This document shows positions 24,179-31,708 of a stretch of DNA of 34,122 nucleotides, one piece after another. The position numbers and the translations under genes are program-made. A model generated the notes under the pieces. The model had not been told where the DNA came from. It saw nothing but the letters and a program-made list of their open reading frames with translations, and searched no databases. How positions within the stretch are numbered: position 1 is the stretch's first letter; every line of letters begins with the position of its first letter. The stretch is from contig JAJYSG010000022.1 in the NCBI GenBank assembly GCA_021793675.1, forward strand, positions 1-34,122, given 5' to 3'. The stretch is from Actinomycetes bacterium (GTDB lineage: Bacteria; Actinomycetota; Actinomycetes; Actinomycetales; Cellulomonadaceae).

Positions 24179-25939
24179 ATGACCCGCCTTGTCAATGCTC
24201 CAACCGACTTCCCTGCCGACGCGCTCCGCGGCTTCGCGATCGCGAACGCCGGATATGTCCAGCAGGTGCACGGTGGCGTCGTCCGTTCGTCCGAGTCGCC
24301 GCAGGGACAGGTCTCGGTGGTGCTGGGCGGGGGGTCCGGGCACTATCCGGCGTTCGCGGGGTGGGTCGGTCCCGGGATGGCGCACGGGGCCGTGTGCGGC
24401 AACATCTTCGCGTCGCCTTCCGCCTCGCAGGTGTACTCCGTGGTCCGGGCCGCCGACAACGGCGGCGGTGTGTTGCTCGGGTTCGGCAACTACGCCGGGG
24501 ACGTCCTGCACTTCGGACAGGCGGCGGAGCGGCTGCGGGCAGAAGGTGTCGACGTCAGGATCGTGACAGTCACCGATGACATCGCGTCGGACACGGCTGA
24601 GAACTCGCTGTCTCGGCGGGGGATCGCGGGCGATCTGCTCGTGTTCAAGATTGCCGGCGCCGCAGCCGAGGCGGGTTGCGACCTCGACGAGGTGGAACGC
24701 ATCGCGCGCAAGGCGAACGCCCGCACCCGCTCGCTCGGGATCGCTTTCGGCGGATGCACGCTGCCGGGAGCCGACCATGCGCTGTTCGAGGTGCCGGCCG
24801 CGTCCATGGCCATCGGGCTGGGCATCCACGGCGAGCCCGGCATCTCGGTGGCGCCGCTCGGCACCGCGGACGACGTCGCGGACGCCTTGCTCGACGGGAT
24901 TCTCGCGGAGGCACCGGAGCGCGGTGACGACGGTTACGAGGGCAGTGTCGCGGTCCTGCTGAACGGCCTCGGCGCCACGAAGTACGAGGAGCTGTTCGTG
25001 GTATTCGCGCGGGTCGCGGACCGTCTCCAGCGTCTCGGGTTGACCGTGGTGGGGCCCGAGGTCGGCGAACACGTCACCAGCCTCGACATGCAGGGGTTGT
25101 CGCTGACCGTGACCTTCCTGGATCCCGAGCTCGAGGGCTACTGGACGGCACCGGTGGACACCCCCGCGCTCCGTCGGGGTGCGTCGTCGTCCCGGGAGCA
25201 CCGCGCACTTCGGGTCGAGCTCGATGAGCGGACGGCGATCGTCCCGGGGTCCCCCGAGTCACAGCAGCTGGCCGCGCGGCTTACCGCCGCCATCGCCGCG
25301 ATGGCGGTCTGCGCTCGCGAGAACGAGCAGCGCCTGGGCGAGCTGGACGCCGTCGCAGGTGACGGCGACCACGGGCAGGGCATGGTCCTCGGCACCAGTG
25401 CTGCGGCGCGCGCGGCCGACGAGGCGCTGGCGGCCGGTGCGGGTGCCCAGACGCTGCTGGTCAGGGCCGGAGCGGCCTGGTCCGAGGGCGCCGGCGGCAC
25501 CTCGGGCGCCCTGTGGGGCTCTGCGCTGACGGCCATGGGCGGCTCTCTGAGCGACACGGCAGGATTCGTCACGGACCAGCTGGTGGCCGCAGTGCGCGCC
25601 GGCACGGAAGCGGTCGTGCGGCTCGGCGGCGCGGCGGCGGGGGACAAGACGATGGTCGATGCGCTCGTCCCGTTCATCGACACCTTGACCGCCGCACGCG
25701 CGGGCGGGGCAACGCTGCCGGACGCCTGGGCGGCGGCGGTCGCCGCAGCGACGGACGCTGCCGAGGCGACCGCACAGATCACGGCGAGGCGTGGACGTGC
25801 CCGCACCCACGGCGAGCACAGCCTCGGCCATCCCGACCCCGGCGCCACGTCGTTCGCGCTGCTCATGGCCGCCGTTGCGCCCGGGCCCGACGGCGACGAA
25901 CCGACCTCTTCTATGTCCCGGACTGGAGCTGCCTCGTGA
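24179..25939 (+). CDS. lerK: DhaK-DhaL type kinase, probable L-erythrulose/tetrulose kinase
   Basis: The 586 residues fuse a DhaK substrate domain ([16 protein letters not shown], covalent-hemiaminal His217 in GIHGEPG) to a DhaL ATP domain (D390, D395, D397 in [22 protein letters not shown]). This is the ATP-dependent single-chain form; no PTS DhaM is nearby. Its context, directly coupled to RpiB- and TpiA-like genes, matches LerK-DerI-LerI of M. smegmatis threitol/erythritol catabolism, where the kinase phosphorylates L-erythrulose. Plain dihydroxyacetone is the alternative. ATG 24179 follows GAGGAG. Its stop overlaps the next GTG. Confidence 0.85.
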   Translation: MTRLVNAPTDFPADALRGFAIANAGYVQQVHGGVVRSSESPQGQVSVVLGGGSGHYPAFAGWVGPGMAHGAVCGNIFASPSASQVYSVVRAADNGGGVLLGFGNYAGDVLHFGQAAERLRAEGVDVRIVTVTDDIASDTAENSLSRRGIAGDLLVFKIAGAAAEAGCDLDEVERIARKANARTRSLGIAFGGCTLPGADHALFEVPAASMAIGLGIHGEPGISVAPLGTADDVADALLDGILAEAPERGDDGYEGSVAVLLNGLGATKYEELFVVFARVADRLQRLGLTVVGPEVGEHVTSLDMQGLSLTVTFLDPELEGYWTAPVDTPALRRGASSSREHRALRVELDERTAIVPGSPESQQLAARLTAAIAAMAVCARENEQRLGELDAVAGDGDHGQGMVLGTSAAARAADEALAAGAGAQTLLVRAGAAWSEGAGGTSGALWGSALTAMGGSLSDTAGFVTDQLVAAVRAGTEAVVRLGGAAAGDKTMVDALVPFIDTLTAARAGGATLPDAWAAAVAAATDAAEATAQITARRGRARTHGEHSLGHPDPGATSFALLMAAVAPGPDGDEPTSSMSRTGAAS

Positions 25940-26403
25940 CCTTTCGTATCGCGGTCGGTTCCGACTCGGCGGGGTACGCATACAAGGAGGCCCTGAAGAA
26001 GGATCTCGAGGCCGACGCCCGCGTGAGCGAGGTGATCGACGTCGGCGTCGGACCGGACGGCGACACGGCCTATCCGCACGTGGCCGTCGCGGCAGGCAGA
26101 CTGGTCGCCGCCGGACGTGCCGACCGCGCACTGCTGGTGTGCGGGACCGGCCTCGGGATGGCGATCGCCGCGAACAAGGTGGCAGGCGTTCGAGCCGTCA
26201 CCGCGCACGACGGGTACTCGGTGGAGCGCTCGGTCATGTCGAACAATGCCCAGGTGCTTGCCTTCGGGCAGCGCGTCGTCGGCCTGGAGCTCGCTCGACG
26301 GCTTGCGCACGAGTGGCTCGGGTACGAGTTCGACGAGACGTCACACTCGGCTGCGAACGTCGCCGCGATCTGCTCCTACGAGCCGACCCCGACCACCACG
26401 TGA
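25936..26403 (+). CDS. derI: RpiB/LacAB-family isomerase, probable D-erythrulose 4-phosphate isomerase
   Basis: This 155-residue RpiB fold protein has catalytic Cys69 in [14 protein letters not shown], His91 in TAHDGYS and [10 protein letters not shown]. RpiB proteins interconvert ketose and aldose phosphates. In tetritol pathways the homologues DerI/EryI convert D-erythrulose 4-phosphate to D-erythrose 4-phosphate, which enters the pentose-phosphate pathway. The gene overlaps its neighbours on both sides (GTGA at each junction), so kinase and two isomerases are made together. The alternative is ribose- or allose-5/6-phosphate isomerase; context favours the tetrose role. Confidence 0.85.
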   Translation: MTFRIAVGSDSAGYAYKEALKKDLEADARVSEVIDVGVGPDGDTAYPHVAVAAGRLVAAGRADRALLVCGTGLGMAIAANKVAGVRAVTAHDGYSVERSVMSNNAQVLAFGQRVVGLELARRLAHEWLGYEFDETSHSAANVAAICSYEPTPTTT

Positions 26404-27140
26404 CCATCTGGGTCGGTACCGGTTGGAAGATGAACAAGACGCTGGCGCAGGCCCGCGACTACGCCGAGACGCTGGCGGCCGTAGAGCAGGAGCGGTGGGC
26501 CGGCATCCAGCCGTTCATTCTGCCGCCGAGCACGGCCCTGGCGGTGGTCAGCGCCGTGCTCGGGCCGAGATCCAGGGTCCTCGTCGGGGCACAGAACGCG
26601 CACTGGGCCGATGCCGGCGCGTGGACCGGTGAGGTGTCGGTGCCGCAGGTGGCCGATGCCGGGGCGACGATCGTTGAGATCGGGCACTCGGAGCGGCGCA
26701 CCTTCTTCGCCGAGACCGACGCGACGGTGAACCTCAAGGTGAAGGCGACGGTACGGCACGGTCTCACTCCATTGGTCTGCGTCGGAGAGCCGGCAAGCGT
26801 GTTCGCGGCCCGTGGCTCCGTGACGTACGTGCTCGACGAGGTCCGCGCAGCTCTGCAAGGTGTGAACGACGTCTCTTCGGTGGTGCTGGCGTACGAGCCG
26901 ATCTGGGCCATCGGCTCGGGTGGCCGGGAGGCGGAGCCGGCGGACATCGCTGACGTGTTCGCCGCTGTGCAGGCAGAGTGGGGCGGTTCGGTCCAAGCTG
27001 TCCTCTTCGGCGGCTCCGTCAACCTCGGCAACGCGGTGCCGATCCTCGCCGTCGAGGGCGTCGACGGGCTGTTCGTCGGCCGCGCTGCGTGGGACGTCGA
27101 CGGATTCATCGAACTCCTCGACCTCGTGGCCGCTCGCTGA
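26400..27140 (+). CDS. lerI: TpiA-like isomerase, probable L-erythrulose 1-phosphate isomerase
   Basis: This 246-residue TIM-barrel protein keeps the triosephosphate isomerase catalytic residues: K10 (GWKMNKT), H96 (EIGHSERR) and E166 ([11 protein letters not shown]). It opens [11 protein letters not shown] instead of the canonical NWKMN, as I recall for the tetrulose-phosphate isomerases EryH/LerI/TpiA2. A housekeeping tpiA normally sits with gap-pgk, not here. Predicted reaction: L-erythrulose 1-phosphate to D-erythrulose 4-phosphate. It is the last gene of the operon; GTG 26400 overlaps the RpiB stop. Confidence 0.85.
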   Translation: MTIWVGTGWKMNKTLAQARDYAETLAAVEQERWAGIQPFILPPSTALAVVSAVLGPRSRVLVGAQNAHWADAGAWTGEVSVPQVADAGATIVEIGHSERRTFFAETDATVNLKVKATVRHGLTPLVCVGEPASVFAARGSVTYVLDEVRAALQGVNDVSSVVLAYEPIWAIGSGGREAEPADIADVFAAVQAEWGGSVQAVLFGGSVNLGNAVPILAVEGVDGLFVGRAAWDVDGFIELLDLVAAR

Positions 27141-27189
27141 GCGCTCCGTGCGGGCGACGCTGGGGGTGCGTGCAAGGTAACTTGTGAGG

Positions 27190-27420
27190 GTGTCGGAAGG
27201 TCCGATCGTCGCTCCGTCTGCGCGCAAGCACGGGATCGGTGAGGACGACATCGTGCACGCCTCCCGCAATCCGATCCGGGTCTGGGACCTGGGGGGCGGG
27301 TTAACGATGATGCTCGGCGCCACCGCGGCGGCGACCATCCTGGAAGTCGGATAGGTCGTGGGTGACGTGGCCGTGGTGATCGTCCACGCCATGCGCGCCC
27401 GGGAGAAGTTCCTCAGGTGA
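27190..27420 (+). pseudogene. Toxin-like gene interrupted by a nonsense codon
   Basis: A frame starting at GTG 27190, six bases after TAACTT, encodes SARKHGIGEDDIVHASRNPI and RVWDLGGGLTMMLG, stops at TAG 27352-27354, then continues in the same frame with VVGDVAVVIVHAMRAREKFL to TGA 27418-27420. Joined, it resembles short actinobacterial proteins of the BrnT/DUF4258-like type that pair with a downstream HTH protein (family recognised by pattern only). The final TGA overlaps the partner ATG. The single stop suggests inactivation of the toxin, or a reading error. Confidence 0.6.
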
Positions 27421-27695
27421 TGGCCATGCCCCGTCCTGTTGACGAGATCCTCGCCCACGCCGACCAGCTCGCCGGTCGGTTCGAGGACTACGACCCCAAC
27501 CCCGACGACGAGCTGACCCGCGAGGCCGTGACCGCCCTGCGGGCTGCCGTGCAAGCGCGGTCTGCCGCCGAGCGCGAGCTCCTCGAGGCGATCCGCGGTG
27601 CACGCCACGAGGGGATGTCGTGGTCCGCCATCGGCGCACTCGTCGGTACCACCGGCGAAGCAGCCCGCCAGCGATACGCCCGCAAGGTGGCCTGA
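27420..27695 (+). CDS. Small helix-turn-helix protein, possible antitoxin
   Basis: This 91-residue protein has a helical acidic N-terminus (VDEILAHADQLAGRFEDYDP), an Ala/Glu/Arg helix and a C-terminal HTH: GMSWSAIGALVGTTGEAARQ, RYARKV. Its ATG overlaps the preceding stop (TGATG), the tight coupling usual in two-gene toxin-antitoxin units. It is intact while its partner carries a nonsense codon. It may autoregulate the pair. Other ATG choices (27426) change little. Confidence 0.7.
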   Translation: MAMPRPVDEILAHADQLAGRFEDYDPNPDDELTREAVTALRAAVQARSAAERELLEAIRGARHEGMSWSAIGALVGTTGEAARQRYARKVA

Positions 27696-27703
27696 GCTCC
27701 ACC

Positions 27704-28123
27704 GTGGACCTGCTCATCGCCAAACCACGGGGTCGAGGTCGGCTTGCAGTGCAGCGCCTGCTCGTGGGCCTCGCGCTGGCTTGGGGCGTTCTGCTCGTCG
27801 TCCTGAGTGCGACTCTGCCGATCTCCACGGTGCCGAGCTCCCAGGGCAGCTTCCAACCGCGGGAGACCGTGCTCGTCGCCTACGGTGCTGCGGGCCTCCT
27901 GCCCGCCTTCGGACTCCTGGTCACGGGCGTCCTGATCACCAGCCTGTTGTTGCGCCGGCGGAGCGGCTCGACGACGTCGGCACGAGTCCTTGCGATTGCC
28001 GTGCTCGTCGCGAGCTACGGTTCGCTGCTCATCTTGCACATCTGGAGTCTGCTGGTCGTCCCGTACGGGGCCCTGCTGGTCGCGGCGGCCTTCGCGCCTC
28101 CGCTGCGCGCGCGACGCGAATAG
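27704..28123 (+). CDS. Small integral membrane protein, unrecognised
   Basis: The 139 residues start at GTG 27704, eight bases after the HTH gene. A basic head (KPRGRGR) precedes about four membrane helices (roughly 20-40, 58-83, 97-113, 115-133) and a RRE end. No signature motif. It may simply ride on the HTH transcript. The start is uncertain; longer in-frame starts would extend into the HTH gene. Confidence 0.55.
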   Translation: MDLLIAKPRGRGRLAVQRLLVGLALAWGVLLVVLSATLPISTVPSSQGSFQPRETVLVAYGAAGLLPAFGLLVTGVLITSLLLRRRSGSTTSARVLAIAVLVASYGSLLILHIWSLLVVPYGALLVAAAFAPPLRARRE

Positions 28124-28133
28124 TCGGCCGAGG

Positions 28134-28151
28134 ATCGCCGTCGACGGCGAT
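28134..28151. repeat. 18-bp perfect palindrome after the membrane-protein gene
   Basis: ATCGCCGTC and its exact reverse complement, without a spacer, 10 bases past the stop codon. It may act as a hairpin or protein-binding site. No T-run follows. Confidence 0.5.
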
Positions 28152-28301
28152 TGAGGGCCAGCGGCCAACAGGTGCCGTCCCGCTTCGCGCTCGGGTTCCG
28201 CTGGCGTTGGGCGGATGGTGGTAGCCACCCCGTGGTCAGCAGCCGGCCGCTCGAGCGAGCGGCGACGACGGGCCGGCAACTACGAACACCGTTCGCCAAA
28301 G

Positions 28302-28606
28302 GCGGGTGTGACCCGATGGGTGCGGACGCTGCAGCCGGCCAACGCCTCGGGATGCAGCATCGAGGTTATCGGATCCGGCTTGACCGTGAGCACCTGGAAC
28401 ACGTTCGGCTACTCCACCGGAGAGATGTGCTCGTTCGCAGCGTTCTGGGAGGGGGCGTCGTCGCGTTTACCGGGGACGTCGTCTGCGGTGATGGAGTCCT
28501 GGAGACGCTCACGGCCGGGTACGACGAGCCATTCGACAACGGCGAGGTGCTCTGCAACACGTGGCTCAACATTGGCGGCAAGCCCTGCGAAACGATTCAC
28601 TCCTAG
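28302..28606 (+). pseudogene. Frameshifted remnant of an unrecognised protein
   Basis: One frame reads ASGCSIEVIGSGLTVSTWNT, FGYSTGEMCSFAAFWEG; after a G-rich run near 28450 another frame continues FTGDVVCGDGVLETLTAGYD, EPFDNGEVLCNTWLNIGG to TAG 28604-28606. Both halves look protein-like and share cysteines and Thr/Gly-rich strands, as in secreted proteins. A one-base change in the homopolymer would join them. The start and family are not identifiable. Confidence 0.4.
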
Positions 28607-29008
28607 CGTGCGAGTCACGCCCTGGGTCCACATGACGCTGCGGCGAACCGTCGCCAAGCTGCGTCATGTTCCCGTGGTCGGCCACGGCCACGGCCCCGAA
28701 TCCCGTCCGGACTCGAGGCCGTGGCTCGTCCTCGATCCTCGCCGGCGGCCTGGCATGCGAACAACGGCCATGCGGGGCATGGTGCTGCAGAGGTCGGACA
28801 TGTGGAGCGGCAAGCCGTCGACACTCGAAACCGTGACGCATTGCTACTACTTGTCGGAAGCATCCGCTCCGAGCATCGTCATCGGTCAAGCATTGCCTCG
28901 GAGAGCACATCTACTTGCTTCGCAAGCGCCCCGTCCCACCACGGCAGAACGACGCCGCTTCCACCCGTCAGCGGAGACCGGCACCTCGACCCGCCGCAGC
29001 GGTGGTGC
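28607..29008. other. About 400 bases with no supported gene
   Basis: Open frames on both strands lack start signals and protein-like composition. The stretch may contain eroded remains of the truncated ATPase gene's 3' part, but I see no AAA motifs in any frame. Confidence 0.5.
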
Positions 29009-29524
29009 CTATGGCACTGGGCAGCCCGGATACCCCCCGAAGTCGGCATACCTCAGTTCGCCCTTGGTGGCAGTGAAGTCGAACCGGCTCACGTCGTCGA
29101 CGTCGTCGTCTCGATCCCGGACTCGCATCGGTGGTTCGGCCAGGACTTCCACGGCACCCTCATGGGTGGAGAAGAGGACCGTGTTTCCCGCGATGGCCGG
29201 AACGTCGCCGGCTTGATCGGTCACCAAGAGGCCGCCTGGCGCCTCAATCAGCAGACGGCTGTCGTCGAGCTGCTTGCGAACGACACCGATGCCCCGGGGC
29301 TCATGCCACAGGTCATCCTCGACAACGAGCCAGCGCCCGTCGCTCACCAGGACCACATCGTCTGGCTGGATCGCCGTGGGTCCACTCGCCACGAGCCGGA
29401 TCACGCTTCCGTTCTGGAACATTGCGTAGACGACCTGGGAGTTTTCGGCAACGCGCACGACGCGGGCCAGCGTTCCGGCGAATGTCTCGTCGTCTGCCAC
29501 CCACTCGTCACCTGGTTGAGCCAC
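29009..29524 (-). pseudogene. Truncated AAA ATPase (OB/N-terminal part only)
   Basis: From GTG 29524, seven bases after TAGGTT (leaderless), the frame gives 171 residues: beta-rich OB-like segments (AENSQVVYAMFQNGSVIRLV, PDDVVLVSDGRWLVVED, GNTVLFSTHEGAVEVL) and a linker ending GELRYADFGGYPG before a short unrelated CPVP and stop. The phrase YADFGGYPG resembles the entry into an AAA module of proteasome-ATPase-like (ARC/CDC48) proteins, just upstream of Walker A. Walker A, Walker B and the rest are absent, so the protein cannot be an ATPase. The family call is moderate. Confidence 0.55.
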
Positions 29525-29707
29525 GGGACCGAACCTAGTGCGCGCGTCTGACTCTGAGGGTAGAGATGAAAGCGCGACCACCGCGCTTGTACGTGATCGT
29601 GAGCGTCGCGACTTTGCACATCCTGGTGGCAGCCCCGGTGTCTTCGCCTGGGGACGCCATGCTCGGTCCTTACTCCGAGCTCTCGACGGGCGAGACGCGG
29701 CGCGGTA

Positions 29708-29719
29708 CTGTGTACACAG
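29708..29719. promoter_or_regulatory. Palindromic operator of the toxin-antitoxin pair
   Basis: CTGTGTACACAG, a perfect 12-bp palindrome overlapping a TACTGT -10-like box (29706-29711), 26 bases before the antitoxin ATG. It fits autorepression by a Phd-type antitoxin. Confidence 0.6.
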
Positions 29720-29744
29720 GATGGCACACGAGGGAGGGTCGGCG

Positions 29745-30002
29745 ATGAGTGTGACCGTGGGTGTTCGGGAGTTCCGGCAGGACCTCGCAGGCTTCATCGA
29801 CCAGGCGGAGCCGGTGACCGTGACCCGGCACGGGCAGACCGTCGGCCTGTTCATCCCGGTGCACCGGGACCGTGAGGCTGAGATCACGGCCTACGTCGAG
29901 GCGGCGAAGAAGGCGAGCGCGCTGCTCGTGCAGCTCGGGGTGACCGAGGACGAGGTGGTGGCCGAGTTCGACGCGCTGCGGAAGGCCGGGCGCGAGGCGT
30001 GA
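29745..30002 (+). CDS. Phd/YefM-family antitoxin
   Basis: This 85-residue protein opens SVTVGVREFRQDLAGFIDQA, then EPVTVTRHGQTVGLFIPV, the Phd/YefM dimer and DNA-binding fold, followed by a helical toxin-neutralising tail (AEITAYVEAAKKASALLVQL). ATG 29745 follows GGGAGGG; an in-frame ATG at 29721 would add eight residues. The stop overlaps the toxin GTG (GTGA). Complete and probably functional. Confidence 0.88.
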   Translation: MSVTVGVREFRQDLAGFIDQAEPVTVTRHGQTVGLFIPVHRDREAEITAYVEAAKKASALLVQLGVTEDEVVAEFDALRKAGREA

Positions 30003-30424
30003 CATCGAGGCGCATTGTCCTGGACGCGAACATCCTGGTCCGGGCGGTACTCGGCACGCGCGTGCGGGTGCTGATCGAGCAGTACGGGCGGAATGTGGCG
30101 TTCTTCGCTCCCGAGCTGGCGTTCGACGAGGCGGCCCGGCATCTGCCGACCATCGCCGCCAAGCGCGGGGTCGACCCGGCGCCGTTGCTGGAGTCTCTCG
30201 ATCGGCTGCGGGTGGTCGTCGACGAGGTTCCGGCGGACGTCACCGACCCGTTGGAGCGGGCGGCGCTGGCTCGCATCGGGGCGCGCGATCCGATGGACTG
30301 GCCCGTCGTGGCGGCTGCTCTCGCGCTGGGCTGTCCGATCTGGACCGAGGATCAGGACTTCTTCGGGGTGGGTGTGCCGACGTGGACGAGTGCCCGCGTG
30401 GATGTGTACCTGCGCGGCGACTGA
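29999..30424 (+). CDS. PIN-domain ribonuclease toxin (VapC-like)
   Basis: This 141-residue PIN protein has the acidic site D9 (VLDANILVRAVLG), E44 (AFDEAARHL), D97/D100 (ARDPMDWPVVAAAL) and D118/D120 (WTEDQDFFGVGVPTWT). PIN toxins cleave RNA, often tRNA, with Mg2+. It is coupled to the Phd-type antitoxin by a four-base overlap. The target RNA is unknown. All active-site positions are present, so this module probably helps retain the island. Confidence 0.88.
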   Translation: MTSRRIVLDANILVRAVLGTRVRVLIEQYGRNVAFFAPELAFDEAARHLPTIAAKRGVDPAPLLESLDRLRVVVDEVPADVTDPLERAALARIGARDPMDWPVVAAALALGCPIWTEDQDFFGVGVPTWTSARVDVYLRGD

Positions 30425-30681
30425 GCCCTGTCTGACCACACCTCGGGATCGGAACCGATCGTGGCCACTGGCGGGGTCGGGCCGTGGGCCGCGATGCCCG
30501 AAGCGGCTTGCGGCACGCAGTTCGATCGCGCACAGTCGGCCGCCGGGCCTGGCGCCCGTACCCGTTGCCGGCGGGGCGTGCCGTGCACAGGGAGGGGCAG
30601 TAGGCGGCCAAGACGGCGCCGATTGCGGCCCAGCTGAAGCAGACCCAGGTCCCGGACTTCGTCGGGACGGTGCGCTCGCGG

Positions 30682-31032
30682 TCAGTCGTCGGTCAGGTCG
30701 ACGTACTCCTGCGGCTCGGGTGTCGCGTACGCGCTGTCCGCGGGCAGGGACGGAGGCAACACGGCCAGCTCACGGTCGGGCGCGTCGCCGTGCTTGATGA
30801 TCTCGACGCCGACCGAGTCCCATTCACGCAGTTGGGCGCCCGGAGCTGGGTTCTGCCGTGTGATGTAGTACCGACCAGGCCCGGGCCACGCGAGCGCGGC
30901 GATGGGTGGGCCGTCGGGGTCGGGATTGGCCAGGGTCACGCCTGCCTTCATTGCCAGGTCCCGGCCGGCGTCGAAGGGCAGTCCCACGAGATCGGGAACC
31001 GTGACCACTCGTCTCTCGACGCGATCGGGCAT
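30682..31032 (-). CDS. Stand-alone PASTA-domain protein
   Basis: This 116-residue protein contains one PASTA domain (VTVPDLVGLPFDAGRDLAMK at 10-29, then ITRQNPAPGAQLREWDSVGV) and an acidic C-terminal tail. PASTA domains normally form the outer part of PknB kinases and PBPs and bind cell-wall fragments, yet here there is no signal peptide, membrane helix or kinase. ATG 31032 lies 7 bases after TACCAT (leaderless). The 257 bases between it and the PIN gene, and the 264 bases up to the terminator at 31297, contain no supported gene. Confidence 0.75.
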   Translation of the reverse strand: MPDRVERRVVTVPDLVGLPFDAGRDLAMKAGVTLANPDPDGPPIAALAWPGPGRYYITRQNPAPGAQLREWDSVGVEIIKHGDAPDRELAVLPPSLPADSAYATPEPQEYVDLTDD

Positions 31033-31296
31033 AGCGCCGATGGTAGGCGGGATCCTGCTAGACGCCGGCGCCCCGGATGTGCAGGCGACCACGGGGACAC
31101 TCCAGCATTCAGGTCACTGAGCGCTGCTCCCGCCCCGCGAGGGCGACGTGCTGCGCGCCGGCGCGGCGCTCGACCGGGCCCTCTGCAGCAGGACCGGCAA
31201 GGGTGCCGGCGCCAAGCGACGGGGTGTCTCCACCCGGGGTAACGGCCCAAGAATGGCCCGCGTTCACCGAGGCAGCGGGAAGCGGCCTCTGAAACA

Positions 31297-31327
31297 GAAG
31301 AACCCCCTGGGGACCAGGGGGTTCTTC
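31297..31327 (-). terminator. Terminator of the tRNA operon
   Basis: A 14-bp perfect stem, GAAGAACCCCCTGG with a GGA loop, lies 4 bases beyond the 3' end of tRNA-Phe on the minus strand. It matches the left copy at 14183-14215 except for one C-G pair fewer and the loop. Confidence 0.8.
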
Positions 31328-31329
31328 GC

Positions 31330-31369
31330 GGTGGCTCCGACCGGCGTCGATCCGGTGACCTCACGATTT
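31330..31369 (-). repeat. Right attachment repeat within tRNA-Phe
   Basis: 40 bases identical to 14218-14257. Here they are part of the intact tRNA-Phe gene; the complete gene was preserved when the island integrated. Confidence 0.9.
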
Positions 31370-31404
31370 TCAGTCGTGCGCTCTACCAACTGAGCTACAG
31401 AGCC
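31332..31404 (-). tRNA. tRNA-Phe(GAA)
   Basis: This 73-base gene has acceptor stem GGCTCTG/CGGAGCC (one T-G pair), D arm AGCTCAGTTGGTAGAGC, anticodon arm CACGA-CTGAAAA-TCGTG with anticodon GAA, and T arm CCGGATCGACGCCGG. CCA is not encoded. It is last in the Glu-Asp-Phe operon and the integration target of the island. Confidence 0.95.
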
Positions 31405-31414
31405 TTGAGACGAC

Positions 31415-31438
31415 GACGCCGGTCCGAAGACCGGCGTC
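31415..31438 (-). other. UUCG-capped spacer hairpin between tRNA-Asp and tRNA-Phe
   Basis: On the minus strand GACGCCGGTC-TTCG-GACCGGCGTC forms a perfect 10-bp stem with a very stable UUCG tetraloop. It is likely a processing or spacer structure in the polycistronic tRNA transcript. Confidence 0.7.
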
Positions 31439-31443
31439 TCGAG

Positions 31444-31517
31444 CGACCCCGACGGGACTTGAACCCGCGACCTCCGCCGTGACAGGGCGGCGCGCTAACC
31501 AACTGCGCTACGGGGCC
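31444..31517 (-). tRNA. tRNA-Asp(GTC)
   Basis: This 74-base gene has acceptor GGCCCCG/CGGGGTC, anticodon arm CCGCC-CTGTCAC-GGCGG with anticodon GTC, T arm CGGGTTCAAGTCCCG, and the G73 discriminator typical of tRNA-Asp. CCA is not encoded. Confidence 0.95.
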
Positions 31518-31547
31518 TCGTGATGAAGCCTGTGCTACTTCGGTCCG

Positions 31548-31620
31548 TACCCCCAACGGGATTCGAACCCGTGCTACCGCCGTGAAAGGGCGGGGTCCTA
31601 GGCCGCTAGACGATGGGGGC
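31548..31620 (-). tRNA. tRNA-Glu(TTC)
   Basis: This 73-base gene has acceptor GCCCCCA/TGGGGGT (terminal G-T pair), anticodon arm CCGCC-CTTTCAC-GGCGG with anticodon TTC, and T arm CGGGTTCGAATCCCG. It is first in the tRNA operon. CCA is not encoded. Confidence 0.95.
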
Positions 31621-31662
31621 GAGCGCCCCTTGAACGTCGAGGCGTCCCGAAGACCGGTGACT

Positions 31663-31691
31663 ATCATACGGGTCAGGCCCCGAACCTCCAA
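31663..31691 (-). promoter_or_regulatory. Promoter of the tRNA Glu-Asp-Phe operon
   Basis: On the minus strand TTGGAG (31686-31691) and TATGAT (31663-31668) are separated by exactly 17 bases, a good vegetative promoter about 42 bases before tRNA-Glu. It backs onto the divergent metallopeptidase gene. Confidence 0.75.
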
Positions 31692-31708
31692 AGCGGCATG
31701 ATGACCGG

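Larger units (their letters stand above)
14218..31369. mobile_element. Genomic island integrated at tRNA-Phe, about 17.1 kb, catabolic
   Basis: The 40-bp perfect direct repeats at 14218-14257 and 31330-31369 bracket the region. The complete tRNA-Phe is on the right, with the displaced 3' copy plus terminator on the left. This is what site-specific integration into a tRNA 3' end leaves behind. The contents differ from the housekeeping flanks: a transposase remnant, a catabolic gene set with its own regulator, a toxin-antitoxin pair and several broken genes. No integrase, excisionase or conjugation gene is recognisable, so the element is probably immobile now. Confidence 0.8.

Noticed and set aside
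14258-31329. An integrase gene expected in a tRNA-integrated element
   Set aside because: No frame on either strand shows tyrosine or serine recombinase motifs; the only recombination gene is the broken ISL3-type transposase, which does not target tRNA sites.
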